Positions 8,045-18,875 of a stretch of 64,000 bases of DNA are shown here, piece by piece. Both the position numbers and the translations under genes were made by a program. Numbering within the stretch: position 1 is the first letter of the stretch; each line of letters starts with the position of its first letter. Source of the stretch: Marichromatium gracile (lineage in GTDB: Bacteria; Pseudomonadota; Gammaproteobacteria; Chromatiales; Chromatiaceae); the NCBI RefSeq assembly GCF_004343155.1, contig NZ_SMDC01000013.1, positions 30,730 to 94,729 on the forward strand, given 5' to 3'. The notes under the pieces are model-generated. The model saw nothing but the letters and a program-made list of their open reading frames with translations. It made no database searches and was not told the origin of the DNA.

Positions 8045-10452
8045 TGGCGACCTCCCCGAACGACGAGACCGAGGTGCTCTACGCGCTCGCGGTGGCCATC
8101 GGTGAAAGCGTCGACCTCGAGCCCATGGTGCGCCGCTTCCTGGTCAGCATGGTGCGCCTGCTCGAGGGCAGCGGCGCGGCGGTGCTCCAGCTCGAAGAGG
8201 TCTCGTCGACGGCGCCGCCGCTGAGCTGCATGCTGCCGCGCAACCTCGCGCGCAACCCCTGCTATGCCGCTTTCTGGGAGCGCTGGACGCCACAGGGGCT
8301 GTATCAGGCATTGCGCCAGCAGCCCGGTGGCCTGCCGCTGGTGGCGGTCGATTCGCGCTGTGCACTCCACGCCTTCCGTCTCGAGGGGTTCGGGGTGCTG
8401 CTGTTGCTGCGCGGGGCCGATGTCGGCATGCTCTCGACCCGTTTCCAGCGGGCCTTCGTGCCGCTGGTGCGTCGTCTCGCCAATGCCGCACGCGGTTGTC
8501 TGTTCGAGACCGAGCTGCGTCATCAGCGCGCGCGCCTGGAGCTGGCGGCGGCCACCGCCGGGCTCGGGGTGTGGGAGTGGCACCCGCAAGGGGACCGACT
8601 CGATTGGGATGCGCGCATGCTGGCCCTGCATGGTCTCGACGCGGTCGAGTTCGATGGCCGGGTAGAGACCTGGCTGCGCCGTCTCCACCCGGATGACCGC
8701 GCGCGGATGGAGACGGCGTTGCGCGCCTCGTTCGACGAGGCGCGCGACCTCGAGGCCGAGTTCAGGGTGCTGCTGCCCGGCGGCGAGCTGCGTCATCATC
8801 GCGTTCAGGCCACCCCCTGCGATCAGGGCGACGGTCGGGCGCCGCGCATGACCGGGGTCGCCATGGACATCACCGCGTGGAAGCGGGTCGAGGCCGAGCT
8901 GCGCGAGGCACGCGACATGGCCGAGTCGGCCAACGCGGCGAAGAGTCGCTTCATCGCCAACATGAGCCACGAGATCCGCACCCCGATGAACGGCATCATC
9001 GGGATGACCGAGCTGGCCCTCGAGACCGACCTGGATCCGACCCAGCGCGACTATCTCACCATCGTGCGCACCTCGGCCGGGACCCTGCTGACGCTGCTCA
9101 ACGACCTGCTCGACTTCGCCAAGATCGAGGCCGGCCGGGTCGAGCTCGAGCACATCCCCTTCGATCTTGCCGAACTCCTTGCCGGGGCCCTCAAGCCGCT
9201 CGGCACACGGGCCGCCGCCAAGGGGGTCGAGCTGGTCCTGGAGCTTGCCCCGACGCTGCCCCGGCGGCGCCTCGGCGATCCGGCGCGGTTGCGCCAGGTG
9301 CTGGTCAATCTCTGCGACAACGCGATCAAGTTCACCGCCGCCGGCGAGATCCGGGTCACCCTGGAGCGCCTCTCCTCCGGCCAGGGCGAGTGGGTCGCGC
9401 TCGCGGTGGCCGATACCGGGGTCGGCATCCACCCCGACCAGCTCGAGGGGATCTTCGAGGTCTTCGGTCAGGCCGATGTCTCGATCACCCGCCGCTTTGG
9501 CGGCACCGGGCTGGGGTTGAGCATCATCTCGCGTCTGGTGGAACTGATGGGGGGGCGGATCACGGTCGACAGCGAGCCGGGTCGGGGGAGCCGTTTCACC
9601 GTCGAGTTGCCGTTGTCGCTCGACGAGACCCTCGTCGCCGGAGCCGAGACCGAGGCGTCTCGGTCTCGAGGATGGGCACTGGTGGTCGAGCCGCACCCGC
9701 GTGCGCGCCTCACCCTGGTCGACTGGCTCGAGCGGCTGGGGTTGCGTGTGGTGAGTGCCGCTGCGGTCGAGGCCGAGATGCGCGCCCGCGATGCGCGGCC
9801 GTTGACCCTGGCGCTGATCGCCGCGCGCGACGGTGGCGTGGCCCTGGCCGAGCGGCTGGTCGAGGCCGGGCTGGTCGAACGTGAGCGGTTGGCGCTGCTC
9901 TCCTATGGGCTGCAGGGCGAGGAGGCGCGACGCTGTGCCGCCGCGGGCTTTGCGGTGCTGACCAAGCCGGTGAGTCCGGGCGAGGTCAGCGGCTTGCTGC
10001 GGGCGTTGGATGGGCCGCGCCCGGCGCCCTCGGGCGCGCCCGGCGGTACGGCGCTGCTCGCCGGGGTGCGGGTGCTGCTGGTCGAGGACAATGTGGTCAA
10101 TCAACGTCTGGCGCGGGCATTGCTGGAGCGCTGGGGGTGTGTGGTCACGCTGGCCGAGCACGGTGCCGAGGCGCTCGAGCGCTTTGCGCCCGGACGTTTC
10201 GAGCTGGTGTTGATGGACATGCAGATGCCGGTGCTCGACGGGCTCGCGGCGACGCGCGCGATCCGCGCGCGCGAGTCCGGTGCCGGGCAGCGGGTCGCGA
10301 TCGTGGCGATGACCGCCAATGCCATGGCGAGCGATCGTGAGGCCTGTCTGGCGGCGGGGATGGATGACCATGTGCCCAAGCCGCTGCGACCGCGCCAGCT
10401 GCTCGCGACCCTGCGCGAGCAGCTGCTCGCGGGTGCGCCGGGCGGCGACTAG
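8044..10452 (+). CDS. Soluble hybrid sensor histidine kinase (GAF-like, PAS, HisKA, HATPase, degenerate REC, REC)
   Basis: An 802-residue kinase without transmembrane helices. In order: an N-terminal GAF-like region, PAS ([13 protein letters not shown] onward), HisKA with [11 protein letters not shown] (His309), HATPase_c ([25 protein letters not shown]), a first receiver-like domain, and a second receiver with phospho-acceptor Asp725 (LVLMDMQMP) and MTANA/KPL motifs. The first receiver lacks the Asp ([10 protein letters not shown] region) and acidic pocket but keeps the terminal TKPV, so it is a pseudo-receiver. There is no Hpt domain; the separate Hpt gene at 5497 probably completes the relay. 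The ATG overlaps the stop of the GGDEF-EAL gene. Confidence 0.92.
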   Translation: MATSPNDETEVLYALAVAIGESVDLEPMVRRFLVSMVRLLEGSGAAVLQLEEVSSTAPPLSCMLPRNLARNPCYAAFWERWTPQGLYQALRQQPGGLPLVAVDSRCALHAFRLEGFGVLLLLRGADVGMLSTRFQRAFVPLVRRLANAARGCLFETELRHQRARLELAAATAGLGVWEWHPQGDRLDWDARMLALHGLDAVEFDGRVETWLRRLHPDDRARMETALRASFDEARDLEAEFRVLLPGGELRHHRVQATPCDQGDGRAPRMTGVAMDITAWKRVEAELREARDMAESANAAKSRFIANMSHEIRTPMNGIIGMTELALETDLDPTQRDYLTIVRTSAGTLLTLLNDLLDFAKIEAGRVELEHIPFDLAELLAGALKPLGTRAAAKGVELVLELAPTLPRRRLGDPARLRQVLVNLCDNAIKFTAAGEIRVTLERLSSGQGEWVALAVADTGVGIHPDQLEGIFEVFGQADVSITRRFGGTGLGLSIISRLVELMGGRITVDSEPGRGSRFTVELPLSLDETLVAGAETEASRSRGWALVVEPHPRARLTLVDWLERLGLRVVSAAAVEAEMRARDARPLTLALIAARDGGVALAERLVEAGLVERERLALLSYGLQGEEARRCAAAGFAVLTKPVSPGEVSGLLRALDGPRPAPSGAPGGTALLAGVRVLLVEDNVVNQRLARALLERWGCVVTLAEHGAEALERFAPGRFELVLMDMQMPVLDGLAATRAIRARESGAGQRVAIVAMTANAMASDREACLAAGMDDHVPKPLRPRQLLATLREQLLAGAPGGD

Positions 10453-10469
10453 GGCGCGCCGCCCGGCGC
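10435..10469. terminator. Bidirectional hairpin terminator between kinase and dsbA
   Basis: A perfect 13-bp GC stem (10435-10447 with 10457-10469) with a 9-nt loop spans the kinase stop codon. It sits between converging genes. No T run follows, so termination would depend on stem strength or be Rho-assisted. Confidence 0.5.
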
Positions 10470-10486
10470 ATTCCGCGCCGTCCGGG

Positions 10487-11143
10487 TCAGCCGGCCAGGC
10501 CCTGCTTGCGCGTCTGCGCGATCAGGGTCTCGGCGATGCCGAGCAGCTCGCGATAGCTGCTCGCCTCCTTGCCGAGCACGGCATAGCGCCCGGCGACCGT
10601 CACCCGCGGCACGGCGTGGATGCGGTAGCGCTGCACCAGGCGGTCGCTGCGCGCGATCTTGGCCTGGATGTCGAAGGAGTCGAAGAGCGCGGCGAAGGCG
10701 TCGCGATTGAGCCCGCGGGCCTCGACCCAGTCGAGGATGGCATCCGGGCTGTAGAGTCGGCGCCGCTCACGGTGCAGGGCATCGAACACCGCCTGATCGT
10801 GCTGTGCGAGGGCCTCAGATGCCTCCAGGGCGTAATAGAGGCGGGCGAGGTTGGCCCAGGCGGTACGCCCGAAGGTGACCGGGACACGGCGGAAGACGAC
10901 GTCCTCGGGCTGATCTGCGGCCCACTCCTTGACGATCGGGTTGAAGTCGCTGCAGTGCGGGCAGCCGTAGGAGAAGAACTCGAGCACCTCGATCTTGCCC
11001 GGGGCATCGCCCGGCTGCGGTGGGTCGATGGGACGCCAGTCCCGCCCCTCGACCAAGGGTGCCGAGCGGGCCGGCAGCGGTGCGGCGAGGGCGCCCAGTG
11101 TGCCCATCAGGGTGAGGTTGAAGTGTCTGCGGCTCAGCGGCAT
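10487..11143 (-). CDS. dsbA: DsbA-family thiol:disulfide interchange protein with Tat-like signal
   Basis: A 218-residue periplasmic oxidoreductase that would introduce disulfides into exported proteins. The thioredoxin-fold active site is CPHC at residues 61-64, with the cis-Pro loop at AVPRV. The N-terminus reads SRRHFNLTLMG before a hydrophobic stretch and ends near PARSAP, which resembles a twin-arginine signal, whereas DsbA normally uses the SRP/Sec route. dsbB, encoding its usual re-oxidant, lies 84 nt upstream on the same strand, which supports a DsbA-DsbB pair. Confidence 0.9.
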   Translation of the reverse strand: MPLSRRHFNLTLMGTLGALAAPLPARSAPLVEGRDWRPIDPPQPGDAPGKIEVLEFFSYGCPHCSDFNPIVKEWAADQPEDVVFRRVPVTFGRTAWANLARLYYALEASEALAQHDQAVFDALHRERRRLYSPDAILDWVEARGLNRDAFAALFDSFDIQAKIARSDRLVQRYRIHAVPRVTVAGRYAVLGKEASSYRELLGIAETLIAQTRKQGLAG

Positions 11144-11227
11144 CGATCAGGATCTCCAGGGTGGTGGACGGACGTCCGATGCGTCCGCCTTCTGGGTGTC
11201 GGGATGTCCGGGAAGCTCCCGGCGCGA

Positions 11228-11737
11228 TCAGTCGCCCCGGTCGGCACGGGCCGAGGGGCGCTGGGCGCTCGCAACGAGCGCCCAGACGGCGGCGATGGCT
11301 CCGAGGGCGAAGGCGATCGCCCCCCAGTTGGCCAGCGACAGCCCGAGGATCTGCAGCCCCGGGTCCTCACAGAAACCGGTGGCGAGGAACAGCTCGGGGG
11401 CCTGCTGGCCCAGCCACTCGACCAGTCGCTCGACGGGGCCGAGTTCGCCGCCGATGCAATTGACCGCGCCGGGCGGCTGCAGTTGCAGCCAGCTCTGGTA
11501 GAGCGAACTCCAGAGCCCGCCGAGCGCGCTCGCCACCGTCAGATAACCGAGCACCCGTGCGCCCAGTGCCGCGGCGAGGGCGAACAGCCCGGCGAGGCCG
11601 AACAGCAGGCGCTGGAAGATGCACAGATGGCAGGGGTCGAGCAGCAGCCACTCGGTGAGCGCCACGCTGAATGCGGCCACGCCGAGCCCCCCGATCGCCA
11701 GGATGTACCAGATCGAGCGGGGCGTGGGGCGAAACAT
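11228..11737 (-). CDS. dsbB: Disulfide bond formation protein DsbB
   Basis: A 169-residue four-helix inner-membrane quinone reductase. It keeps both cysteine pairs: CHLC at 36-39 in the first periplasmic loop and Cys94/Cys123 in the second. This is the known electron route from DsbA to quinone. An FQR segment follows the first pair, as in the family. It is upstream of dsbA on the same strand and divergent from the exchanger gene across 154 nt in which I see no clear motif. Confidence 0.93.
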   Translation of the reverse strand: MFRPTPRSIWYILAIGGLGVAAFSVALTEWLLLDPCHLCIFQRLLFGLAGLFALAAALGARVLGYLTVASALGGLWSSLYQSWLQLQPPGAVNCIGGELGPVERLVEWLGQQAPELFLATGFCEDPGLQILGLSLANWGAIAFALGAIAAVWALVASAQRPSARADRGD

Positions 11738-11891
11738 CGCGATGACTCCTCGGCGTGTGAGAAAATGATGCGCTTGGCCGGTCGCGCGGGCGGATCAGTT
11801 GTCGTGACCGGGCGCCGAAATCATACCGAAAACCCGGTGCAGGCGCGTTCGCGCATCACCGGAAGACGATTGCGAGGTCTGAGAGAGACTG

Positions 11892-12872
<981 letters not shown>

Positions 12873-12974
12873 AAGACCCCTTGGATAGCGTCGTTTTGAT
12901 CGCTGACGTGCGCTTTTCGTGTATGTTGCGCCAGCATAACCCTGTGGTACCGACGAAACCGCGAGGAGGGCGAT

Positions 12975-14888
12975 GTGCTGAGCAGAGTCCGCATCAGTGT
13001 GCAGCTGGCCGTTGGCGGCATGGCGGCGATCCTGGTCACGGTGGCGCTGATCCTGCCCAGCGTCTTCCACAACCTCGGCGCGCTCTCCGAGCGCGCCGAG
13101 CAACGCCGGCTCCAGGACCTCTTCCTCACCCTGCGCTCGGCGCTCGATGAGGAGGCGACACGCGCCGTCTCGCTCGCCGCGGCGCTCTCCAACGTCCCGG
13201 ATGTCCGCGCCGCCTTCGCCGCCGGCGATCGCGCGCGGCTGCGCGAACTCACCCTGCCGCTGTTCGAGCGGATGCACCGGCAATACGGTCTGGTGCAGTT
13301 CCAGTTCCATACCCCGCCGGCCACCTCCTTCCTGCGGCTGCACATGCCGGAGAAGTTCGGCGACGACCTGTCGGGGTTTCGCCACACCGTGCTCGCCGCC
13401 AACCGCACCCGCGCGCCGGTCAGCGGCCTGGAGGAGGGGCGCGCCGGGCTGGGGATCCGTGGCATCGTGCCGATGTTCGCGCCCGACGGGCGCCATCGCG
13501 GTTCGGTCGAGTTCGGGCTCTCCTTCGGCGAGCCCTTCTTCGTCGACTTCACCGAGCGCTTCGGTGCCCGTGCCCAGCTCACGCTGCGGCGCGGCCAGGA
13601 CTTCGAACCCTTCGCCGGCACCATCGAGGACGGCACCCGGCTGACCGCCGAGGAGATGCGCCAGGTCATCGCGGGTGAGCGCATCCAGCGCCAGATCCTC
13701 TATCGCGACACGCCGATGGCGCTGCTGGCGCAAGCGATCACCGACTATGCCGGCGAGCCCGTGGGGGTGGTCGAGCTGCTGCTCGATCGCAGCGACGACG
13801 TCGGCGCCTTCAATCGCGCCATCCGCGACGCCTTGCTCTTCAGTCTGCTGGCGCTCTGTGTCGGCGCCGTGCTGACCTGGCTGCTGAGTCGCGCCATCGC
13901 CCGGCCGATTCGCGCCGCTGCCACGCGCATGAACGACATCGCCCACGGCGACGGCGATCTCACCCAGCACCTCGAGGCACGCGGTCGCAACGAGCTGACC
14001 GAGCTGGCGGTGGCCTTCAACGCCTTCGTCGACCGTATCCACAACCTGGTCAGGGAGCTGGTCGGGGGTGGCGATCGGTTGAGCGAGGCGGCCGGTGGGC
14101 TGTCGGCGACCAGCGAGCAGATCCGCGCTCAGCTCGAGCGTCAGCAGTCGGGCACCGATCAGGTCGCCACCGCCATGACCGAGATGACCGCCACCGTCGC
14201 CGAGGTCGCGCGCAACGCCACGCGCGCGGCCGAGGCGACCCGTGACATGGAGCGCGAGGCCGGCGGTGGCGCGGCGGTGGTGCGCGAGACGATCGACGCC
14301 ATCGAGTCCCTGGCCGCGGCGGTGGAGAACGCCGCGACGGTGATCGCGCGGCTCTCGGACGATGCCGAGTCGATCGGCCGGATCCTCGATGTGATCGGCG
14401 GCATCGCCGAGCAGACCAACCTGCTCGCGCTCAATGCCGCGATCGAGGCGGCGCGCGCGGGCGAGCAGGGGCGCGGCTTCGCGGTGGTCGCCGACGAGGT
14501 GCGCAGCCTTGCCGGGCGCACCCAGTCGGCCACCCATGAGATCCAGGGCATGATCGAGGCGCTGCAGGGCGGCGCCCGTGAGGCGGTCACGGTGATGGCC
14601 GACGGTCGCACCAAGGCCGGCGAGAGCGTTGCCCAGGCCGGACGCGCCGGTGCATCGCTCGAGGCGATCACCGCCGAGGTGGCCACCGTCAACGACATGA
14701 ACGGCCAGATCGCCAGCGCCGCCGAGCAGCAGCGCGCGGTGGCCGAGGAGATCGACCGCAACCTCTCCGGCATCAGCCACGAGGAGGAGGAGATCGCCGC
14801 CGTCTCGCGACGCATCGCCGAGGCCGCCGAGGCGCTCGCCGCGCTCGCCGCCGAGCAGCAGGAGCGCACCCGGCGGTTCAAGGTCTGA
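12975..14888 (+). CDS. Methyl-accepting chemotaxis protein with double-Cache (dCache_3-type) sensor
   Basis: A 637-residue transmembrane chemoreceptor. GTG 12975 is the only workable start: an ATG two bases earlier stops at once, and GAGGAGGG precedes it. TM1 spans about residues 10-30. The periplasmic sensor carries [20 protein letters not shown] and FGDDLSGFR, a signature I associate with dCache_3. TM2 is near 280-300, followed by HAMP, then a long signalling coiled coil with the hairpin tip [20 protein letters not shown] (about 479-498). No terminal CheR-binding pentapeptide is present. The ligand is unknown. It converges on the OPT gene with only 3 nt between stops. Confidence 0.92.
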   Translation: MLSRVRISVQLAVGGMAAILVTVALILPSVFHNLGALSERAEQRRLQDLFLTLRSALDEEATRAVSLAAALSNVPDVRAAFAAGDRARLRELTLPLFERMHRQYGLVQFQFHTPPATSFLRLHMPEKFGDDLSGFRHTVLAANRTRAPVSGLEEGRAGLGIRGIVPMFAPDGRHRGSVEFGLSFGEPFFVDFTERFGARAQLTLRRGQDFEPFAGTIEDGTRLTAEEMRQVIAGERIQRQILYRDTPMALLAQAITDYAGEPVGVVELLLDRSDDVGAFNRAIRDALLFSLLALCVGAVLTWLLSRAIARPIRAAATRMNDIAHGDGDLTQHLEARGRNELTELAVAFNAFVDRIHNLVRELVGGGDRLSEAAGGLSATSEQIRAQLERQQSGTDQVATAMTEMTATVAEVARNATRAAEATRDMEREAGGGAAVVRETIDAIESLAAAVENAATVIARLSDDAESIGRILDVIGGIAEQTNLLALNAAIEAARAGEQGRGFAVVADEVRSLAGRTQSATHEIQGMIEALQGGAREAVTVMADGRTKAGESVAQAGRAGASLEAITAEVATVNDMNGQIASAAEQQRAVAEEIDRNLSGISHEEEEIAAVSRRIAEAAEALAALAAEQQERTRRFKV

Positions 14889-14891
14889 GCC

Positions 14892-16625
14892 TCAGCCGAG
14901 GACGCCGAGCAGGGCGCGGGTGACGCCGCTGAGGCTCTCGCCGGCGATCAGCCCGGCGGCCGCGGCGAGCAGGAAGCGCTCGGCCAGTCGTGGGCGGTAG
15001 CGGGCGAGGGCGTGCCCGACCAGACTGCCGAGACAGAGGGTGAGCGAGAGCGATGCCGGGATCACCATCGCCAGCCCCAGCGCTGGCGCGCTCGGTACCC
15101 GGCGCGGTCCGTGGCGGTGTTCGAGCAGGGTCAGCACGACCCCGCAGCCGGCGGCGAGGAGGAGTGCGGCGAGCGCGCTCGGCGGCAGCGCGGCGAGTCC
15201 CTGGTCGAGGGTCTCGGCCACCACCTTCCAGGTTGCTACCGCCGGGGCCGGCCACTGCTCGGTGATCAGCATGGTCGCCGGGTCCGGGATCAGGCGCAGA
15301 TAGACCAGGCTGCCGACCACACTGCCCACGGCCACCCCCAGACACTGCGCGATCACCTGGTAGCCCGGGGTGGCGCCGATCGCGTGTCCGGCCTTGAAGT
15401 CGTTGAGCAGATCGGCGCTCTGCCCGGCCGCGCCGCCGGCGACGTTGGCGCCGACCAGGTTGGCCGTCTGGTCGCCCGGCGCGGTGATGCCGCTGCCGAG
15501 CTGCGAGACCTTGCCGATGGCGCCGATCGGCGGGATGCCGGTCTCGCCGACCACGCGCGCCGCCACCATCGCCAGCACGAAGGCGATCGGCACCGCCAGC
15601 AGCGCGAGCAGCCAGTGGATGCCGAAGATCTGCGTCTGGGCGAGCACCACCAGGGCGCTGGCGAGCGCCAGTCCGAGTGCGCGGTGCAGTGTGGCCCCGT
15701 CGTCGTTTCGCCCGGTGCCGGTGCCCGCGGCATGGGCGGCGCGCAGTTGCAGCACCAGCCGGGTCAGGGTCGCGGCCACCAATAGAGCCACCCCGGGCCA
15801 CAGCAGCCATTCGATCATGGTTCCGAACCAGCTCGCAGCCGGGTCGGTCGCGCCCGGCAGGATGAACCCCTGGTACAACCCCAGCGGGCCGAGCAGCGCC
15901 CAGGCGATGAGCGCGCCGAGCAACAGCGAGAGCCCGGCGCGGACCCCGATGATGGCGCCGAAGCCGGCGAGCATCAGCGAGGGGTCGAGGCTGAGGGTGA
16001 GGTTCTTGGCGCTGATCGCCGGGGCGCCGGCGAGTGCGCCGGCGGCGGGCAGCTCGACGCCGAGTCCCGGACGCGGCAGCGCCCAGCGACCGCTGTCGAG
16101 CCACTTGAGCGCGGCGGCCAGGGCGCCGGCGCCGAGCAGGACGCGCAGTCTCAGCCGTGCCTCGCGACCCTGGCGGAACATCTCCTGCAATGCCTCGGCG
16201 GTGGCGCGACCGGTGGGGAAGGGCAGCGGGGTACGCACGATCAGCCCGGCGCGCAGATACCAGGCGACCCAGATGCCGAGGAAGCTCACCGCGAACACCC
16301 AGGCGATCAGCTCGACGGCGGGCAGGTTGCCGCCGGAGAGCATCGCCAGGGCCGGGATCGGCGCGACCAGCCCGCCGGAGATGATGTTGGCCGCGGAGGA
16401 CGCGGTGGTCTGGGTGATGTTGCCCTCGCCGATGGCCAGCGGCGCGCTCAGGCGCAGTCGTGCAAGCAGTGCCCAGAGTCCGCTGGCGATCAGCAGCGCC
16501 ACGATCGAGATGTTGAACGACCAGCCGATCTTCAGTCCGGCGTAGACGTTGCACGGGGTGAGCAGGGCGCCGAGTAGCGCGCCGCCGAGGAGCGCCCGGG
16601 CGCTCAGCTGTCGATGCCTGTCCAT
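14892..16625 (-). CDS. OPT-family oligopeptide/metal-chelate transporter
   Basis: A 577-residue inner-membrane protein with about 14-15 hydrophobic segments. It has OPT-family signatures near the N-terminus (TPCNVYAGLKIGWSFNIS; GEGNITQTTASSAANI) and a second half with GETGIPPIGAIGKVSQL and DLLNDFKAGHAIGATP. OPT proteins import small peptides or metal-siderophore chelates; bacterial substrates are poorly known, so none is assigned. It is a single gene, divergent from the KamA-family gene across 294 nt with no motif I can name. Confidence 0.88.
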   Translation of the reverse strand: MDRHRQLSARALLGGALLGALLTPCNVYAGLKIGWSFNISIVALLIASGLWALLARLRLSAPLAIGEGNITQTTASSAANIISGGLVAPIPALAMLSGGNLPAVELIAWVFAVSFLGIWVAWYLRAGLIVRTPLPFPTGRATAEALQEMFRQGREARLRLRVLLGAGALAAALKWLDSGRWALPRPGLGVELPAAGALAGAPAISAKNLTLSLDPSLMLAGFGAIIGVRAGLSLLLGALIAWALLGPLGLYQGFILPGATDPAASWFGTMIEWLLWPGVALLVAATLTRLVLQLRAAHAAGTGTGRNDDGATLHRALGLALASALVVLAQTQIFGIHWLLALLAVPIAFVLAMVAARVVGETGIPPIGAIGKVSQLGSGITAPGDQTANLVGANVAGGAAGQSADLLNDFKAGHAIGATPGYQVIAQCLGVAVGSVVGSLVYLRLIPDPATMLITEQWPAPAVATWKVVAETLDQGLAALPPSALAALLLAAGCGVVLTLLEHRHGPRRVPSAPALGLAMVIPASLSLTLCLGSLVGHALARYRPRLAERFLLAAAAGLIAGESLSGVTRALLGVLG

Positions 16626-16919
16626 GTCGCTCCCGATGCTTGCGCACCCATCGTCCGGGTGCGGGTGACTGTGCCCCTGTCATGCGATCCGTGTCCCTCG
16701 CGCCGGATCGGGCAGGGTTCCTGTGTTAGGATGGTGAAATCCTTTGCAATGGTTTTGCCAGTCCGGGCGGCTGCTCGGATCCTCTGGTGGCGCGCTCACG
16801 CGCCCGGCGCCGGCGAAGCGCGTACGACGAATACCGTCACTTCTTTCGCCAACCCCTTTGGATAGCCGTGCCCATTCGGTTCAGCGTCCTCTTCTGACTA
16901 TCCACAGAGGAGCTTTGTC

Positions 16920-18344
16920 ATGTCCTACAACAATGCCCAGCCCAAGCGGGCGGTGGCGGTCGAGTCCGCCCGCCCGTTCCGTGTCCACACCCAGCGTAAT
17001 CTCGACCGCATCGATGCGCTGCGTGGACTCTCCGAGGATCGCCGTTTCGCGATGAAGGTGGTCTCGACCGTGCTGCCGTTTCGCGTCAACGACTATGTGA
17101 TCGATGAACTGATTGACTGGGACAATGTCCCCGATGATCCGATCTTCCAGCTGGTGTTCCCGCAGCAGGGGATGCTCAGCGAGCGTCATTTCAGCCGCAT
17201 TGCCGATCTGCTGCGCGCCGAGGCCGCGCCCGCCGCGCTCGAGGCCGCGGTGCGCGAGATCCGCGCCGAGCTCAACCCCCATCCCGCCGGGCAGCTCGAG
17301 AGCAACCTGCCCAAGCTCGACGGCGAGCGCCCGCTCGAAGGGCTGCAGCACAAGTATCGCGAGACCGTGCTGTTCTTCCCCAGTCAGGGGCAGACCTGTC
17401 ACGCCTATTGCAGCTTCTGCTTCCGCTGGGCGCAGTTCGTCGGCGACAAGTCGCTGCGCATCGCCTCGAACGAGGCCTCCGGGCTGCACGCCTATCTGCG
17501 CCAGCACCCGCAGGTTACCGATCTGTTGATCACCGGCGGTGATCCGATGGTGATGAAGGCGCGCCATCTCGAGGCCTATCTCGAGCCGCTGCTGCGTCCC
17601 GAGTTCGATCACGTCCAGAGTATCCGCATCGGCACCAAGGCGTTGACCTTCTGGCCCCAGCGTTTCGTCGGCGACGCCGACAGCGATCAGCTGATGGCGT
17701 TGCTCGAGCGGCTGGTGGCCAACGGCAAGCACGTCGCGCTGATGGCCCACACCAACCACTGGCGCGAGCTCGAGACCGCGACCGCCCGCGAGGCGATCGC
17801 GCGGCTGCGCGCCACCGGCGCCGAGATCCGCAGCCAGGGGCCGTTGCTCGCCCACATCAACGACGACCCCGAGGTGTGGACGCGGATGTGGCGCACCCAG
17901 GTGCGCCTCGGCATCATCCCCTACTACATGTTCGTGCAGCGCGATACCGGCGCCCAGCACTACTTCGAGGTGCCGCTGGTGCGTGCCTGGGAGATCTATC
18001 GCGAGGCGATCCAGGGGGTCTCGGGGCTGGCTCGCACCGCGCGCGGTCCGAGCATGAGTGCGGGGCCGGGCAAGATCGAGATCCAGGGCGTGACCGAGGT
18101 CGCCGGCGAGCGGGTGTTCGTGCTGCGCTTCCTCCAGGGACGCAACCCCGACTGGGTCAACCGCCCCTTCTTCGCCCGCTTCGACCCCAAGGCGACCTGG
18201 CTCGACGATCTGGTGCCGGCCTTCGGCGAGGATCGCTTCTTCTTCACCGACGAGTATCTCACCCGCTGGCCGAGCGCCCAGGCGGCGCGGATCGAGTCGG
18301 TCCGCGCGCCCGAGTCTGCGCTGCCCGAGGTCTCCGGACTCTGA
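16920..18344 (+). CDS. KamA-family radical SAM enzyme (lysine 2,3-aminomutase-like)
   Basis: A 474-residue cytoplasmic enzyme. The radical SAM cluster motif is CHAYCSFC (Cys160, Cys164, Cys167), followed by LLITGGDPMVMKA, typical of aminomutases. SAGPGKIEI near the C-terminal third matches the position of the Gly-rich PLP-lysine loop in lysine 2,3-aminomutase. It is longer than EpmB, with an N-terminal extension of about 100 residues, so it is not the EF-P modification enzyme. Substrate (lysine, glutamate or another amino acid) is unresolved, and no neighbour suggests a pathway. It has its own RBS (AGAGGAG) and ends before the cobalamin riboswitch. Confidence 0.85.
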   Translation: MSYNNAQPKRAVAVESARPFRVHTQRNLDRIDALRGLSEDRRFAMKVVSTVLPFRVNDYVIDELIDWDNVPDDPIFQLVFPQQGMLSERHFSRIADLLRAEAAPAALEAAVREIRAELNPHPAGQLESNLPKLDGERPLEGLQHKYRETVLFFPSQGQTCHAYCSFCFRWAQFVGDKSLRIASNEASGLHAYLRQHPQVTDLLITGGDPMVMKARHLEAYLEPLLRPEFDHVQSIRIGTKALTFWPQRFVGDADSDQLMALLERLVANGKHVALMAHTNHWRELETATAREAIARLRATGAEIRSQGPLLAHINDDPEVWTRMWRTQVRLGIIPYYMFVQRDTGAQHYFEVPLVRAWEIYREAIQGVSGLARTARGPSMSAGPGKIEIQGVTEVAGERVFVLRFLQGRNPDWVNRPFFARFDPKATWLDDLVPAFGEDRFFFTDEYLTRWPSAQAARIESVRAPESALPEVSGL

Positions 18345-18442
18345 CCCTCCCCCCGCGGCGCCCGCTCTCTGCGAGCGGCGTCGGCGGTATCGTTCTCGGC
18401 TTGACCCCGGTCAGTCAGTCTGTCCCGTGGCGGGGGCGGGCG

Positions 18443-18471
18443 TTGACTTGCTCCTTCCGATCGGACTTAAT
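18443..18471 (+). promoter_or_regulatory. Sigma70-type promoter for the btuB-cob operon
   Basis: TTGACT (18443-18448) and CTTAAT (18466-18471) are separated by 17 bp. Transcription would begin near 18478, just before the riboswitch, leaving a leader of about 400 nt. Confidence 0.55.
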
Positions 18472-18489
18472 CGGCGCCCTCGATTCCGC

Positions 18490-18690
18490 GGTGGCCCCTG
18501 GACCCAGTTCCCGGGGCTGAAACGGGAAGACCGGTGCGCCGATCGTCCGCGATCGGTCAGTCCGGCGCTGCCCCCGCAACGGTAGACGAATCAGGGCGCG
18601 ACCTGATGCCACTGTGTCGATCACGGGAAGGCGTCGCGTCCGGGGCCATGCCGGCCCGCTCGTGAGCCCGGAGACCGGCCTCGGAATCAG
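18490..18690 (+). promoter_or_regulatory. Cobalamin (adenosylcobalamin) riboswitch
   Basis: The aptamer is recognisable by its conserved blocks in order: a GAAACGGGAA..CCGGTG segment near 18518-18536, GCTGCCCCCGCAACGGTA at about 18567-18584, the B12-box GCCACTG at 18609-18615, and AGCCCGGAGACCGGCC at about 18665-18680. It precedes btuB and the cob genes, the standard targets. The expression platform lies in 18691-18875. A short stem GACCCC/GGGGTC (18837-18842 with 18854-18859) directly before the GAGGAG ribosome site could be part of translational control. No T-tract terminator is seen. Confidence 0.93.
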
Positions 18691-18875
18691 GATCCGCAGT
18701 GCCCGCAAAGCGAGGCCGGGCGGGTCCGTCAAGCCGGGGCTGCGTGGGTAGACCGGGTGGCGATCGCGGCTCCTCGCGCATCCAGCGCGTGGCCGGTGAC
18801 GCTTGCCCGCCGAGCATCCAGCCCCTCTCTGTTGTCGACCCCTGCGGGTGTGCGGGGTCCTGTGAGGAGCATGTG

